From: Rheinheimera faecalis
GTDB lineage: Bacteria > Pseudomonadota > Gammaproteobacteria > Enterobacterales > Alteromonadaceae
Assembly: GCF_021290965.1 (NCBI RefSeq)
Contig: NZ_JAJOYT010000002.1
Span: forward strand, 551,469 to 615,468
DNA: 64,000 nucleotides
Direction of reading: 5' to 3'
The notes beneath the pieces were generated by a model, which was given only the letters and a program-made list of their open reading frames with translations, searched no databases and was not told where the DNA came from. Position numbers and translations under genes: made by a program. Of the stretch, positions 1-9,444 are shown piece by piece; the first letter of the stretch is position 1, and each line of letters begins with the position of its first letter.

Positions 1-330
1 GGCGCCATTATCGTCAGTCATATTCTGGACAGTCAGGAATTAACGGCGTTGTGGCATCAGGAACTGGCTGTGATGCGTAATCGCATCAATGATTACCGTC
101 AGTTGATCATCGATAAGTTTGCGGCTGAAGGCATCACGCAGGATTTCAGCTTCATCACCAAACAACACGGCATGTTCTCTTTCCTTGGCATTAACAAAGA
201 GCAAATTGAACGCCTGCGTAAGGACTACAGCATTTATATGGTCGGCTCTAGCCGTGTCAGTATTGCTGGTTTAAACCACAGCAATATTGACTACTTCGCT
301 AAAGCTATGGCGCAAGTGTTAAAAGGTTAA
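1..330 (+). CDS. Aspartate/aromatic aminotransferase, C-terminal part (partial)
   Basis: The reading frame is open from base 1 and ends at TAA 328-330, giving the last 109 residues of a class I PLP-dependent aminotransferase of the AspC/TyrB type. This family moves an amino group between aspartate or aromatic amino acids and 2-oxoglutarate in the cytoplasm. The small C-terminal domain is recognisable from the FSFITKQHGMFSFLG and SSRVSIAGL stretches; the Arg of SRVSIAG corresponds to the conserved substrate-carboxylate arginine of the family. The PLP lysine lies upstream of the window. AspC and TyrB cannot be told apart from this piece. A strong terminator follows. Confidence 0.88.
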   Translation, partial: GAIIVSHILDSQELTALWHQELAVMRNRINDYRQLIIDKFAAEGITQDFSFITKQHGMFSFLGINKEQIERLRKDYSIYMVGSSRVSIAGLNHSNIDYFAKAMAQVLKG

Positions 331-368
331 TTCCTGATTTTTTAATTTGCGATAAATACCGGATAAAC

Positions 369-400
369 TAAGGGCGACATCAGTCGCCCTTATTATTTTT
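369..400. terminator. Rho-independent terminator after the aminotransferase
   Basis: A perfect stem AAGGGCGAC / GTCGCCCTT with an ATCA loop is followed by a T-rich run (TTATTATTTTT). It lies between the converging aminotransferase and DyP-glycyl-radical genes and could serve both. Confidence 0.85.
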
Positions 401-414
401 AGCAGATGTATGCG

Positions 415-3400
415 TTAGCTTTTATGAAAAGGGCATTTGGCATCAGGTGAAGATAGTGGCCGTCTTTGATGCTGTTGCTGGATCACAGGAAAGACAGAGG
501 TAAAGAAGTTAGTCCAGCCACCGGTGCGAACCCGCAGCAAGTCATATTTTTCCGGTTGAGTCACAGCTGCACTGAAGGTATCGGGATTAGCCACTGTGAC
601 CGTCAGGATATTAGACGACTGGCCATCGGCAAATTGCCGCAGTACCGCAGTTAAAGCCTCCAACGGGAAATCTTCTTTGATATTAAAGTCTGTCGGCGCG
701 CCATCACTCATCTTCTCTGCACCCAAACCAGCAAAACCAGCCAGAGCCTCACCAAAGCCAGCCCATTGATGGTCTATAGCTAAATCGGCTGGACTGGGAG
801 TCGCACTCATGTCTGAGGCTACTGTAGTGCCAACACGACGGCCATCTGCGCTGGCTCCATTCCAGGCTCCCATTTCAACATGGTTTTCAAAAGTGCCAAC
901 ACCAGGCTGAATTTGCAGGCCAAAAGGAAAGTCTTTGCTGCCAAATTGTTGAGCCAACCTCTTCATTGTGGCTTTGGTTTGGGCTAACGGCTGGGTAAAG
1001 GTTTCTACCGCTATATCTGCAATACGACTGATGACAAAATTGCCCAGCTCATCCACATCAGGGTTGCCACGGCCATATTTGGGCAGAGCTAAAGCGGTTT
1101 GACGTAAGCGTTTAAAGCGGTCTGAACGGGCTGCAATTCGGCCTTCACCAGAGAGTTGGCTGATAAAAGGTTCCGTCATTTTGTAACCCCAGTCGCAGCA
1201 CAGACATTCCAGCAGTTCAGACAAAGTAGTGACAGCCTCTTTCTCGTCAAACACCATTTTTTTAATCGCATACAAAGAGTTAATGGTCGAACCCAAAGCT
1301 ATATAACAAGGACCATACACATTGTATCTGGTGCCGCCACTGTAAAAGTCCTGACCTTTGGCAAGGCAGTCTTTCATCAGCACATTAAGCAAAGGGGAAG
1401 GACAAAAAGCAGTGTTGGCGCCGTACCCCATCAATTGCCCATTTATCGCTTTGCGGTTGAGCAGCTCAAAATGCTGGAAATACAAATCCAACAGCTCGTC
1501 AAAAGACTGAATGAGCTCAGGTGCTTTGGTGGTCATCGAAATCATCTGGCCATATAAATAACTCTGGCCTGCTGAGGAGTAAGTCCGGCCCTGATTGATG
1601 GCGCATTCCAGCGGTTGTAAGGTAGAAAAACCGCCTAATGAAAACCAGTTCTCCCCCGGGAACTGCGGTTCGTAACAGCCATCACAGGCATAGTTTTGCG
1701 CCGATTGCAGGCTGACTTTTGAACGCCATAGGCCGCTTGGCTCTGAATCCAAATCGCCGCCCACCTGATCGCCGCTCTGATACAGCCCCTCAATAATTTT
1801 TTCATCGTTCAGCAGAATCGGATGGGCACCGCCTGATAATATCGCCATAGCGGCTTCTTCCAGTAAATCCTGTGGTATATCTTTGCGGGTGCGCAGCGAC
1901 AGGCAAGGGGCGTTTAACGGCAAACGACGCGAAGCGCGGATAAAAAGCCTGGTCATGTCGTTGTAGGCCGCTTTGGTTGCGCTAAAAGGTGCTGAACCGT
2001 CCGCGACTGTGCCACCTACTGTGAGTTGCTGTATCCATTGCCCTAACGAAGCCCCCTGAGGATAAGGCCCTGAGCTGCCGCCCATTGCCAGATTACCAAA
2101 GGGTTGATGGTCTTCCATAAAGATCCGGTTTTGCTGCACTTTTTCATCCAGCTTAATATAAAACGCATCTATTACTTCCTGAGCCTGCTGCAGACTGATG
2201 CTGTCTTTGTCGAAAAACGGCTGCAGTAATTGATCCAGACGACCTAAAGCTGTGGGTTCACCGTTTAAATGCAAACAGGTATGCAGGGTGAAAATAAACT
2301 GCACAGCTTCAACAAAAGTATCGGGTTTGGCTTTGGATAATTTCTGCATCCGCTTGGCTATTTGCTGCAGATTATGTTTTTCCAGTTGTTGGCCCGCGTT
2401 CATTTGTGCCGCCATCTGGTCAGCTAAAGCAGCGTAACGCAGGCAGTATTCACTGACGCCCTGCAATGCTAACAGGCTGGATTGGTACAATTCGCGTTGT
2501 GCGGCACTGGTTGCGCTTTGCTGATAGTGCCTGATTTGCTGCAGCATGCCGTCTATGCCTAACAGCAAAGCCTGCTCGTAATCCGGGATCACATGACCCA
2601 CGCCAGAGGCTTCACTTAAATTGGCCAGAAAGCCGTCCTGCCGCTCTTGATCGGTCAGGTATTTCATCACATAACGACCTTCACCCAATGACAGGTTCGG
2701 CATAGCGCCGACTATGATTTCTTCGGCTGAAATCCGATAAGTATCAGAGCCATACACCACATCACCGCGTTGATCCGCATGACCACAAAAAGGCGCCAGA
2801 CTGCCGTCGGGCAAACGTACTCTGCGGCCTCTGAAGCCATAGTCAGGACTAGCCAATAGATGCAGAGTTAACCGGATAGCCCAGCCTTTACGTACCATCA
2901 CAGATTCCTGCCAGATATCAGCGGGTTTATCGTCGCCCTGATACTGCTGCAGGTAATAACCAATGTTGTGAGCTATTTCCTGTTGTTTTCTGTTGATGTA
3001 CCAGTTGTCTTGCCACAGTGAAAAAATGTTTTCCAGCAAACTCAGCACTCTGGCTGACGGTGGGTTGTATTTCAGCCTTTCCTGATCCGGCATAGTTGCC
3101 ATCTTGTACAGATAGTTTTTATGGTTGTAATACATCAAACCATTAGGAGAGGCTTCTTCAAAATGCCGATCCAGTCTGGACCAGTCTACCCCAGGAAAAC
3201 GGCTCCAATCGTTTTGCAGCAGCGCGCTGAAATCACTGTGATAACGGGGTTCATTCAGTAAATCTAAATCGGCCAGGCTTGGGATATAAAAGAAACCTCC
3301 CAGATCAGATTTCACATGGTTAAACAGCCGGTCGTTCATAAAACCAGCCACAGCGCCTATCTGGTTTTGCATAATGTTTTCCAGAATGGCAAAAGATTTG

Positions 3401-4326
3401 GTGAAACCCGCAAAATAGATGCCTTGCTCATCAGCCACAGTCGCTCCTTTAGGGCTGCGGCTGCTTTGACCGACCAAACTGGCTTTGCCAAAAGGTAAAC
3501 CCAAACGCAGCACTGGCGTGGTATTGCCCTGGCTATCCTGCATCCGGGCCGATTTAATATGAGAGCGGGTGTCTCTATCCGGGATAATAGTGTCATTGGT
3601 TTTTCGGCCAATCAGATCTTCAATCTGATCTTCAGACATAGTGTTGATTTGATCCCAGTTAATGATAAAACGTTGGGCCAACACATACGAAGACCCCAGA
3701 TGGTCTATATCATCGAAGCCTGTAATACAATGTTTAGAGATAGAGACAGGATCGGCCGGGTTATTCAGATTTTCTGAAAAACGGCAGCCCAACACTTTGC
3801 CTTTCAGGCCATCTTGTCGTTCAGATTTAGACGCTGCGTTTTGAGAAATTTGAAACTTTGTGACCGACGCTAAGCTTTCGCTGATGAAGTCCAGTACCAA
3901 TTCGCACGCTTTGGCTTTGTCACTTTTAATATGAAACCACAAGTCACCTTCTGAATCCTGAAAAGCACCGGTTGAGCCGTCAAACAAAGCGCTATGAGCC
4001 GGATTGTCTTGCTTTGGAAAGTTGAATACTAAGCCTTTGGGCAGACTTAAGCCTTCTTCTGCACAGATACGACGCCACTGCGCTGACGATACCCCAAGAA
4101 TAGCGCTGGTATTGGCATCTTTCAGCTCTGCATGCTGATGGATTTGCGTGCGAAGTTCCGCCATCAATTCTTTTAACTTATTGCGACTGACAGGGGCTGA
4201 TAACCAGAAGGTGCTGAAAATGGCTTCAGGTGCCGGATAAACCAGGCCTCGCTGGCTGTAGCGCCAGATCTGCTTTAAACGCTGGTCATAATCAAGTTCT
4301 GTCAGTTCAGAGTGTTGTAGTGACAT
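415..4326 (-). CDS. DyP-type peroxidase / glycyl radical enzyme fusion protein
   Basis: A 1303-residue protein joining two radical-chemistry modules. Residues about 100-355 resemble a DyP-type heme peroxidase: FHIKSD, GFDDI at 203-207 (the GxxDG motif with Asp206 kept but the last Gly replaced), candidate heme-ligand His256 (RSHIK) and distal Arg274 (LRLGLPFG). Residues about 375-1303 resemble the pyruvate formate-lyase/diol dehydratase family: GCYEP with a candidate thiyl Cys884 and Glu886, and a C-terminal glycyl-radical motif RTGGW with Gly1270. The protein ends in KCPFHKS, a Cys-Pro pair. An in-frame ATG exists at 4416, but ATG 4326 is chosen because AAGGA lies just upstream of it. No radical-SAM activase lies next to it. 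Substrate unknown; the CxEP signature recalls dehydratases/lyases more than PFL itself (CC). It stands alone, divergent from a solute-binding protein gene. Confidence 0.8.
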   Translation of the reverse strand: MSLQHSELTELDYDQRLKQIWRYSQRGLVYPAPEAIFSTFWLSAPVSRNKLKELMAELRTQIHQHAELKDANTSAILGVSSAQWRRICAEEGLSLPKGLVFNFPKQDNPAHSALFDGSTGAFQDSEGDLWFHIKSDKAKACELVLDFISESLASVTKFQISQNAASKSERQDGLKGKVLGCRFSENLNNPADPVSISKHCITGFDDIDHLGSSYVLAQRFIINWDQINTMSEDQIEDLIGRKTNDTIIPDRDTRSHIKSARMQDSQGNTTPVLRLGLPFGKASLVGQSSRSPKGATVADEQGIYFAGFTKSFAILENIMQNQIGAVAGFMNDRLFNHVKSDLGGFFYIPSLADLDLLNEPRYHSDFSALLQNDWSRFPGVDWSRLDRHFEEASPNGLMYYNHKNYLYKMATMPDQERLKYNPPSARVLSLLENIFSLWQDNWYINRKQQEIAHNIGYYLQQYQGDDKPADIWQESVMVRKGWAIRLTLHLLASPDYGFRGRRVRLPDGSLAPFCGHADQRGDVVYGSDTYRISAEEIIVGAMPNLSLGEGRYVMKYLTDQERQDGFLANLSEASGVGHVIPDYEQALLLGIDGMLQQIRHYQQSATSAAQRELYQSSLLALQGVSEYCLRYAALADQMAAQMNAGQQLEKHNLQQIAKRMQKLSKAKPDTFVEAVQFIFTLHTCLHLNGEPTALGRLDQLLQPFFDKDSISLQQAQEVIDAFYIKLDEKVQQNRIFMEDHQPFGNLAMGGSSGPYPQGASLGQWIQQLTVGGTVADGSAPFSATKAAYNDMTRLFIRASRRLPLNAPCLSLRTRKDIPQDLLEEAAMAILSGGAHPILLNDEKIIEGLYQSGDQVGGDLDSEPSGLWRSKVSLQSAQNYACDGCYEPQFPGENWFSLGGFSTLQPLECAINQGRTYSSAGQSYLYGQMISMTTKAPELIQSFDELLDLYFQHFELLNRKAINGQLMGYGANTAFCPSPLLNVLMKDCLAKGQDFYSGGTRYNVYGPCYIALGSTINSLYAIKKMVFDEKEAVTTLSELLECLCCDWGYKMTEPFISQLSGEGRIAARSDRFKRLRQTALALPKYGRGNPDVDELGNFVISRIADIAVETFTQPLAQTKATMKRLAQQFGSKDFPFGLQIQPGVGTFENHVEMGAWNGASADGRRVGTTVASDMSATPSPADLAIDHQWAGFGEALAGFAGLGAEKMSDGAPTDFNIKEDFPLEALTAVLRQFADGQSSNILTVTVANPDTFSAAVTQPEKYDLLRVRTGGWTNFFTSVFPVIQQQHQRRPLSSPDAKCPFHKS

Positions 4327-4544
4327 GGTCAAGTCCTTGTGTAGATTAGATATAAAGAGAAAAGATGTATCTGATTTGGAGTCAGCAGTGTAGGCAAAGA
4401 CTACAAATATTTCCAATAGAGGGACTTGAAGTGTACTTTTTGAACTAAAACCTAAGAGCTTTCAGGCGTTGTCAGGCGCAGAGCGGAAGAGTAAGCTAAA
4501 TTGAAAGAAGAGAGCGCTAATCTAAGCAGTGAGCTGACCCCCTT

Positions 4545-5291
4545 ATGTATTTTGCTTTTCGACTTTGTGTAGTTTTGACGACATTGTTTATATCGGTTTT
4601 TGTCTCTGCACAATCTGCTTTAAGAGTGGTGACTGAATTATCACCGCCTCACCAAACGATCAAAGATGGCAAAGTAGATGGCGTCAGTACTCAGATTGTT
4701 ATAGCAACACTCAAACAGGCCGGGCTTGATAGCCCTATTGAAGTCTATCCCTGGGCTCGCTCCTATTACATTGCTACTTCAGTACCTAATGTACTGATTT
4801 ACAATATAGCCAGAACACCGGAGCGGGAAAATGAATTTCACTGGATTGGGCCTGTAGCAAATTACAGGTTAGGTTTAGTGCGATTGACGGAGCGCGCAGA
4901 TCTCAGTCCAAACCATATCAAAGATTTAGGTTCTGCTGTCATTGCGGTGCAACGAGGTGATTTTTCTACGTTGTATCTGCAGCAACAGGGTCTGAAGATA
5001 GGCAAAGAATTACAGCTCTCTGCCGATATTCTGGAGTCCTGGCGTCTGCTGATTAAAGGCAAAGTGGATTACGTGGTGGATGATGAAGCGGCATTGGCTT
5101 TAATGGAAAAACAGTTGTCGCAACCTGAAGGTATAACCCGTTTTGTGTTGGCTATACCTCAGCTGGAACAGAAAACTTATCTGGCAGCCAGCAAAACAAC
5201 AGATCCTGAACTGGTCAGGAAGCTGCAGCAGGCGCATCTGGAAGTACAAAAAACTCCGCTTTATCATAACGTGATGGCCGGCCGCTTTTAG
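4545..5291 (+). CDS. Periplasmic solute-binding protein (SBP family 3-like)
   Basis: A 248-residue protein with an N-terminal signal peptide (hydrophobic stretch 5-20, likely cleavage after VSA at about 22). The rest looks like a type-2 periplasmic binding fold of the amino-acid-binding family 3: early LRVVTELSPPHQ, a DGVSTQIV segment, and the ARTPEREN..WIGPV region typical of stand-alone sensors of this group. No ABC permease or ATPase genes adjoin, so it may be an orphan sensor or binding protein rather than part of an importer. Ligand not predictable. It is divergent from the DyP fusion gene (218-bp gap) and converges on fldB with only 7 bp between them. Confidence 0.75.
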   Translation: MYFAFRLCVVLTTLFISVFVSAQSALRVVTELSPPHQTIKDGKVDGVSTQIVIATLKQAGLDSPIEVYPWARSYYIATSVPNVLIYNIARTPERENEFHWIGPVANYRLGLVRLTERADLSPNHIKDLGSAVIAVQRGDFSTLYLQQQGLKIGKELQLSADILESWRLLIKGKVDYVVDDEAALALMEKQLSQPEGITRFVLAIPQLEQKTYLAASKTTDPELVRKLQQAHLEVQKTPLYHNVMAGRF

Positions 5292-5298
5292 TTTGATT

Positions 5299-5835
5299 TT
5301 AAAGGGCTATCAGCTCATTCATGAGTTGAGTCAGCCACAGATTTAAACGTTCATCTGTCTGGTCATACTGATTTTCTTCGTCCAAAGCTAAACCATAAAA
5401 CCACTCAGGATCTTCTGTAACTGCTTTGGAGGCGATAAAGTCATAACCTGCAGTGGGCCAGAAACCAATGCGGACACAGTCTTGTGGTGCTATGGCCTGA
5501 TGCAGCATACCCACTGCATCCTGAAACCACTCGGCGTAACCTAACTGATCACCCATGCCATAAATCGCGACAATTTTACCGTTTAAATCGACGTCTTTAA
5601 TGTCGTCCCAGTGTGCTTCCCAATCTTCCTGCAGCTCACCAAAATCCCAGGTTGAAATGCCCAAAATAAGCAAATCGTAGTCCGTCATCAACGTCAGAGG
5701 CTGATCTTTAAGATTATGAAGTGTTACACTGCTGCCGTCCGGCAAACTTGGGTCAGCACTTAAAAGTACCTGAATTTTTTCTGCCACTATTTCGGTGTAG
5801 CAGGTGGTGGAGCCGTAAAAAAGACCAATTTTCAT
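5299..5835 (-). CDS. fldB: Flavodoxin (FldB-type)
   Basis: A 178-residue flavodoxin, an FMN-carrying cytoplasmic electron shuttle. The N-terminus [15 protein letters not shown] holds the phosphate-binding loop (GSTTCYT), and [16 protein letters not shown] and [16 protein letters not shown] are the two FMN-contact loops. The in-frame upstream ATG at 5904 would add 23 residues ahead of the beta-1 strand, so ATG 5835 is used. Its place head-to-head with xerD matches the fldB-xerD order of E. coli, which favours FldB over FldA. Flavodoxins can reduce radical-SAM activases in other bacteria; whether this one serves the nearby glycyl-radical protein is speculation. Confidence 0.88.
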   Translation of the reverse strand: MKIGLFYGSTTCYTEIVAEKIQVLLSADPSLPDGSSVTLHNLKDQPLTLMTDYDLLILGISTWDFGELQEDWEAHWDDIKDVDLNGKIVAIYGMGDQLGYAEWFQDAVGMLHQAIAPQDCVRIGFWPTAGYDFIASKAVTEDPEWFYGLALDEENQYDQTDERLNLWLTQLMNELIAL

Positions 5836-5928
5836 CTGATATGACTCAGCATTTTGTGTGGCCGGCAGTGTAGCAGAAGCGTTTGAACCAACAAAGTCAG
5901 ACAAAACAAATTAACCCGGGAGCAGCTT

Positions 5929-6834
5929 GTGGCAGCAGTAGTGACCCTCTCAGAACAGCAACTGATTAAAGCTTTTTTAGATCAACTGTGGCTGGACAAA
6001 GGCGTCAGTGAACATACCTTAAGCGCTTATGGCACAGATCTGAGTAAATTTGCGTTGTTTTTGCAGCAGCAAGGCCAACAACTGAAGGCTGTGGATCAAA
6101 TGCTGCTGAACAGTTATTTGGCTCACAGAGTGGATCAAGGTTTTAGCCCACGCAGCACCTCCAGAGCTTTAAGCAGCTTACGGCGCTTTTACCGTCATCT
6201 GCACAAAACCAAACAAATCAGTGAAAACCCTTTATCCGACGTATTTAATCCAAAAATTGGCCGCTCTTTGCCTAAAACCTTGTCCGAGCAGGATGTGGAT
6301 TTATTGTTGTCAGCCCCTGATGTCAGCGATTTAATTCAGTTTCGCGACAAAGTGATGTTAGAAATTCTCTATGCTGCCGGTCTTAGGGTATCGGAGCTGG
6401 TCGGTTTAACCTTGCAGCAAATTAATTTACGTCAGGGTTTAGTGCGGGTGACTGGCAAAGGCAAAAAAGAACGGCTGGTGCCTTTGGGCGAAACTGCGGT
6501 GGAGTGGCTGGATAATTACCTGCGTCAGGGCCGCGGATTGTTGCTCGACGGCCAAAGTGATGTGGTATTTCCAAGCAACAGAGGCCAACAAATGACCCGA
6601 CAAACTTTCTGGCACCGGATTAAGTTTTATGCCAAAGTGGCAGGCATTAGTGCAGAATTGTCTCCGCATACGGTACGACATGCTTTTGCCACGCATTTAT
6701 TAAATCATGGTGCAGATTTACGGGTCGTGCAGCTGTTATTGGGTCACAGCGATTTATCGACTACCCAAATTTACACTCATGTGGCGCAAGCGCGTCTGCA
6801 AAGTTTACATCAACAACATCATCCCAGGGGCTAA
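5929..6834 (+). CDS. xerD: Site-specific tyrosine recombinase XerD
   Basis: A 301-residue tyrosine recombinase that, with XerC, resolves chromosome dimers at dif during FtsK-driven segregation. The N-terminal SAM-like core-binding domain (about 1-100) is followed by the catalytic domain with the expected residues: Arg153 (GLRVSEL), Lys177 (TGKGKK), His247 and Arg250 (HTVRHAFATHLL), His273 (LGHSDLSTTQ) and nucleophile Tyr282 (IYTHV). Start is GTG 5929, preceded by GGGAG. The neighbours fldB (divergent) and dsbC-recJ (downstream) are as in E. coli, which distinguishes it from XerC. Confidence 0.95.
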   Translation: MAAVVTLSEQQLIKAFLDQLWLDKGVSEHTLSAYGTDLSKFALFLQQQGQQLKAVDQMLLNSYLAHRVDQGFSPRSTSRALSSLRRFYRHLHKTKQISENPLSDVFNPKIGRSLPKTLSEQDVDLLLSAPDVSDLIQFRDKVMLEILYAAGLRVSELVGLTLQQINLRQGLVRVTGKGKKERLVPLGETAVEWLDNYLRQGRGLLLDGQSDVVFPSNRGQQMTRQTFWHRIKFYAKVAGISAELSPHTVRHAFATHLLNHGADLRVVQLLLGHSDLSTTQIYTHVAQARLQSLHQQHHPRG

Positions 6835-6855
6835 CCTTGGGTGCAGGATACAGAG

Positions 6856-7563
6856 ATGAAGAAGTTTAGCTACCTCGCCGTTATGGCATCATTTTTAAGT
6901 ACCGGATTATCAGCTCAGGCTGTGTTACCTGAAGTGAACCAAGCCTTTTCAGAAATTGGTTTAAATGTAAAAGCAGTGGCAGATTCTGCTGTGCCAGGCA
7001 TGTTACAAGTGCAAACCGACAAAGGTTTATTTTTTATCTCGGACAACAAACAGTATTTGTTTGAAGGCAATATTTACGATTTAAAAAACAAAAAACTGGT
7101 GAATGAAGACATTCTGAAAGATATCCGCAAAGCGGGTGTAAAGGAATTTGATGACTCAGTGATTGAGTTTAAAGCCGCTGACGAAAAATATGTGATCCAT
7201 GTATTTACTGACACCAGTTGTGGCTATTGCCGTAAGTTACATAACGAAATGGCGGATCTGAACAAGGCTGGTATTACAGTGCGTTACCTCGCTTTCCCTC
7301 GAGGTGGTGTTCAGTCAGCAACTTATGACGAATTACAGTCGATTTGGTGTGCCAAAGATGCCAAACAGGCACTGACTGATGCTAAAAATGGCAAAGCTGT
7401 AAAACAAGCCAGCTGCCAAAACAAAGTGGCTCAGCAATACGAGTTGGGTCAGAGTTTTGGTATCAATGGCACTCCAGCTCTTATTTTACCTGATGGTCGT
7501 TTAATTCCTGGTTATCAACCCGCAGCAGCTTTAGTGGCCGCCCTGAGTCAAAATGCGCCATAA
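6856..7563 (+). CDS. dsbC: Thiol:disulfide interchange protein DsbC
   Basis: A 235-residue periplasmic protein-disulfide isomerase. It has a signal peptide (residues 1-22, cleavage after AQA), an N-terminal dimerisation domain to about residue 85, then a thioredoxin-fold domain with the active-site Cys122-Gly-Tyr-Cys125 (DTSCGYCRKLH) and the cis-proline loop GINGTPALILPDG. It reshuffles wrong disulfides and is kept reduced by DsbD. ATG 6856 is preferred over the upstream in-frame GTG 6841 because AGGA sits 7 bases before it and translation then begins with the signal peptide. It lies 21 bp after xerD and 12 bp before recJ, probably in one operon. Confidence 0.93.
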   Translation: MKKFSYLAVMASFLSTGLSAQAVLPEVNQAFSEIGLNVKAVADSAVPGMLQVQTDKGLFFISDNKQYLFEGNIYDLKNKKLVNEDILKDIRKAGVKEFDDSVIEFKAADEKYVIHVFTDTSCGYCRKLHNEMADLNKAGITVRYLAFPRGGVQSATYDELQSIWCAKDAKQALTDAKNGKAVKQASCQNKVAQQYELGQSFGINGTPALILPDGRLIPGYQPAAALVAALSQNAP

Positions 7564-7575
7564 GCAGGTTTCAGT

Positions 7576-9306
7576 TTGAGTACTACTAAAGAATTACAAC
7601 GCCGGCCTGTGCCGGCGATTTCCTCTGAATTGGCGCAGTACCATCCGGTGATCCAGCGTATTTATGCCAGCCGCGGTATTGAAAGTTCGCTACAACTGGC
7701 ACGGGGTGCTGCTCAGCTGCTGCCTTTTACTTTGCTCAAAGGTATTGCTCCTGCCGTCGCTTTGTTGATTGATGCGTTACAGCAGCAACAGCATATTGTG
7801 ATAGTCGGCGACTTTGATGCAGATGGTGCTACCAGCACTGCCACTTTACTGACCGGCTTAAAAAGCCTGGGTTTTAAGCATGTGGAGTATCTGGTGCCCA
7901 ACCGTTTTGAATACGGTTATGGCTTGTCTGTAGAAATGGCAGAAATTGCCGTGGCCCAGGGCGCTCAGCTGATAGTCACAGTCGACAATGGTATTTCCGC
8001 TATCGATGGTATAGCGCTGGCGAAAAAAATGGGCGTCAAAGTGCTGGTCACAGACCACCATTTACCGGGCAACGAGCTGCCGGACGCTGATGCTATTGTC
8101 AATCCAAACCAGCCGGGTTGTGATTTCCCCAGTAAACAACTGGCTGGTGTAGGTGTCGCCTTTTATCTGTTACTGGCGCTGCGTGCTGAACTTCGTACTC
8201 AAGGGTATTTTACTGAAACTCAGCCTGAACCTAATTTGGCGGATCTGTTGGATCTGGTCGCTTTAGGCACAGTAGCTGACGTAGTGCCACTGGATACCAA
8301 TAACCGTATTCTGGTGCATCAGGGCCTGCAACGTATTCGCAGTGGCAAAGCCCGGCCTGGCATTCAGGCCCTTATTGATATCGCCAATCGTAAAGCAGAA
8401 AAGCTGACCGCTCAGGATTTTGGTTTTGCTTTAGCACCACGCTTAAATGCGGCCGGGCGTTTAGATGATATGGGTCTTGGTATCAGCTGTTTATTAGCGC
8501 CTGATTTACCCCGCGCCCGTATGTACGCTGCAGAACTTGATAGTTTAAACGTTGAGCGCCGTGAAATAGAGCAGGGCATGCAGCAGGAAGCTCAGGCTTA
8601 TCTGCAGCGGTTGTCTTTCGCTGCTGAAGAGCTGCCGGACGCTTTGTGTTTGTACCAAAGTGACTGGCATCAGGGCGTAATAGGGATTTTGGCTGGCCGT
8701 ATTAAAGAGCAATACCACAGACCTGTGCTGGTGTTCGCTCAAGGTGACGAAGGCGAGCTGAAAGGTTCTGCCCGTTCTATTCCAGGCTTACATATCCGCG
8801 ATTTATTAGATGAAGTCTCTACTCAATACCCAGGCCTGATTAAAAAGTTTGGTGGCCATGCGATGGCGGCAGGTTTAACTATTGCCGAAGAGCGTTTTGA
8901 GACCTTTAAACTGGCGCTGAATTTCGTCGCCAAAAAGTATCTGACACCTGAGCTTTTGACTGCTGTGCTTTATACAGACGGTGATTTGAGCAGTGATTGT
9001 TTGTCTGTACCTTTTGCCAGGCTGCTACAACAAGCTGGCCCCTGGGGACAAGCTTTTCCTGAGCCTGTGTTTGAAGGGGAGTTTGTGATCCGCCAACAAC
9101 GTCTGCTGGCGGATAAGCACCTGAAACTGATGCTGGAATCCAGTGATTGCAGCTTAGTGGATGCCATCTGGTTTAACGCCGACAACAAAGCCTGGCCTGA
9201 TGCCAACGTCAAAAAAATCCGCGTGGCTTATCAGCTCGATATCAACGACTACCGCGACCAACAGTCCGTGCAGTTAATTGTCCGGTTGATTGAAAAAATC
9301 GGCTAG
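7576..9306 (+). CDS. recJ: Single-stranded-DNA-specific exonuclease RecJ
   Basis: A 576-residue 5'-to-3' ssDNA exonuclease of the DHH superfamily, used in mismatch repair, RecFOR recombination and base-excision repair. Visible motifs are GDFDADGATSTA (metal-binding Asp cluster), VTVDNGISA, VTDHHLPG (the DHH motif), LAPRLNAAGRLDD, and in the DHHA1 domain KKFGGHAMAAGLT. The C-terminal OB domain completes the usual length. Start is a TTG at 7576 with AGG upstream, consistent with overlap-like spacing to dsbC; no better in-frame ATG precedes the PAISSELAQYHP segment. Confidence 0.95.
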   Translation: MSTTKELQRRPVPAISSELAQYHPVIQRIYASRGIESSLQLARGAAQLLPFTLLKGIAPAVALLIDALQQQQHIVIVGDFDADGATSTATLLTGLKSLGFKHVEYLVPNRFEYGYGLSVEMAEIAVAQGAQLIVTVDNGISAIDGIALAKKMGVKVLVTDHHLPGNELPDADAIVNPNQPGCDFPSKQLAGVGVAFYLLLALRAELRTQGYFTETQPEPNLADLLDLVALGTVADVVPLDTNNRILVHQGLQRIRSGKARPGIQALIDIANRKAEKLTAQDFGFALAPRLNAAGRLDDMGLGISCLLAPDLPRARMYAAELDSLNVERREIEQGMQQEAQAYLQRLSFAAEELPDALCLYQSDWHQGVIGILAGRIKEQYHRPVLVFAQGDEGELKGSARSIPGLHIRDLLDEVSTQYPGLIKKFGGHAMAAGLTIAEERFETFKLALNFVAKKYLTPELLTAVLYTDGDLSSDCLSVPFARLLQQAGPWGQAFPEPVFEGEFVIRQQRLLADKHLKLMLESSDCSLVDAIWFNADNKAWPDANVKKIRVAYQLDINDYRDQQSVQLIVRLIEKIG

Positions 9307-9406
9307 TTCCCTGAAAAGCAGTTTTTGCAGGGCGTTTATTTAAAGACCCCTGCAGAATCCTCGACAGAAAATCGTCGGGGTGGCTGCATGTCTGTAGAAA
9401 AATTGC

Positions 9407-9412
9407 TACAAT
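9407..9412 (+). promoter_or_regulatory. Likely extended -10 promoter for prfB
   Basis: TGCTACAAT is an extended -10 element (TGn plus TACAAT) 33 bases before the prfB ATG. No good -35 is visible, as expected for extended -10 promoters. Confidence 0.5.
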
Positions 9413-9444
9413 CGCCACCAATTTTTTCCTAAGCGCCTTAAATC

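Noticed and set aside
1156..1557. A plus-strand open frame of 133 codons inside the DyP-glycyl-radical gene
   Set aside because: It is antisense to a gene with clear domain motifs and has no ribosome site or family resemblance.
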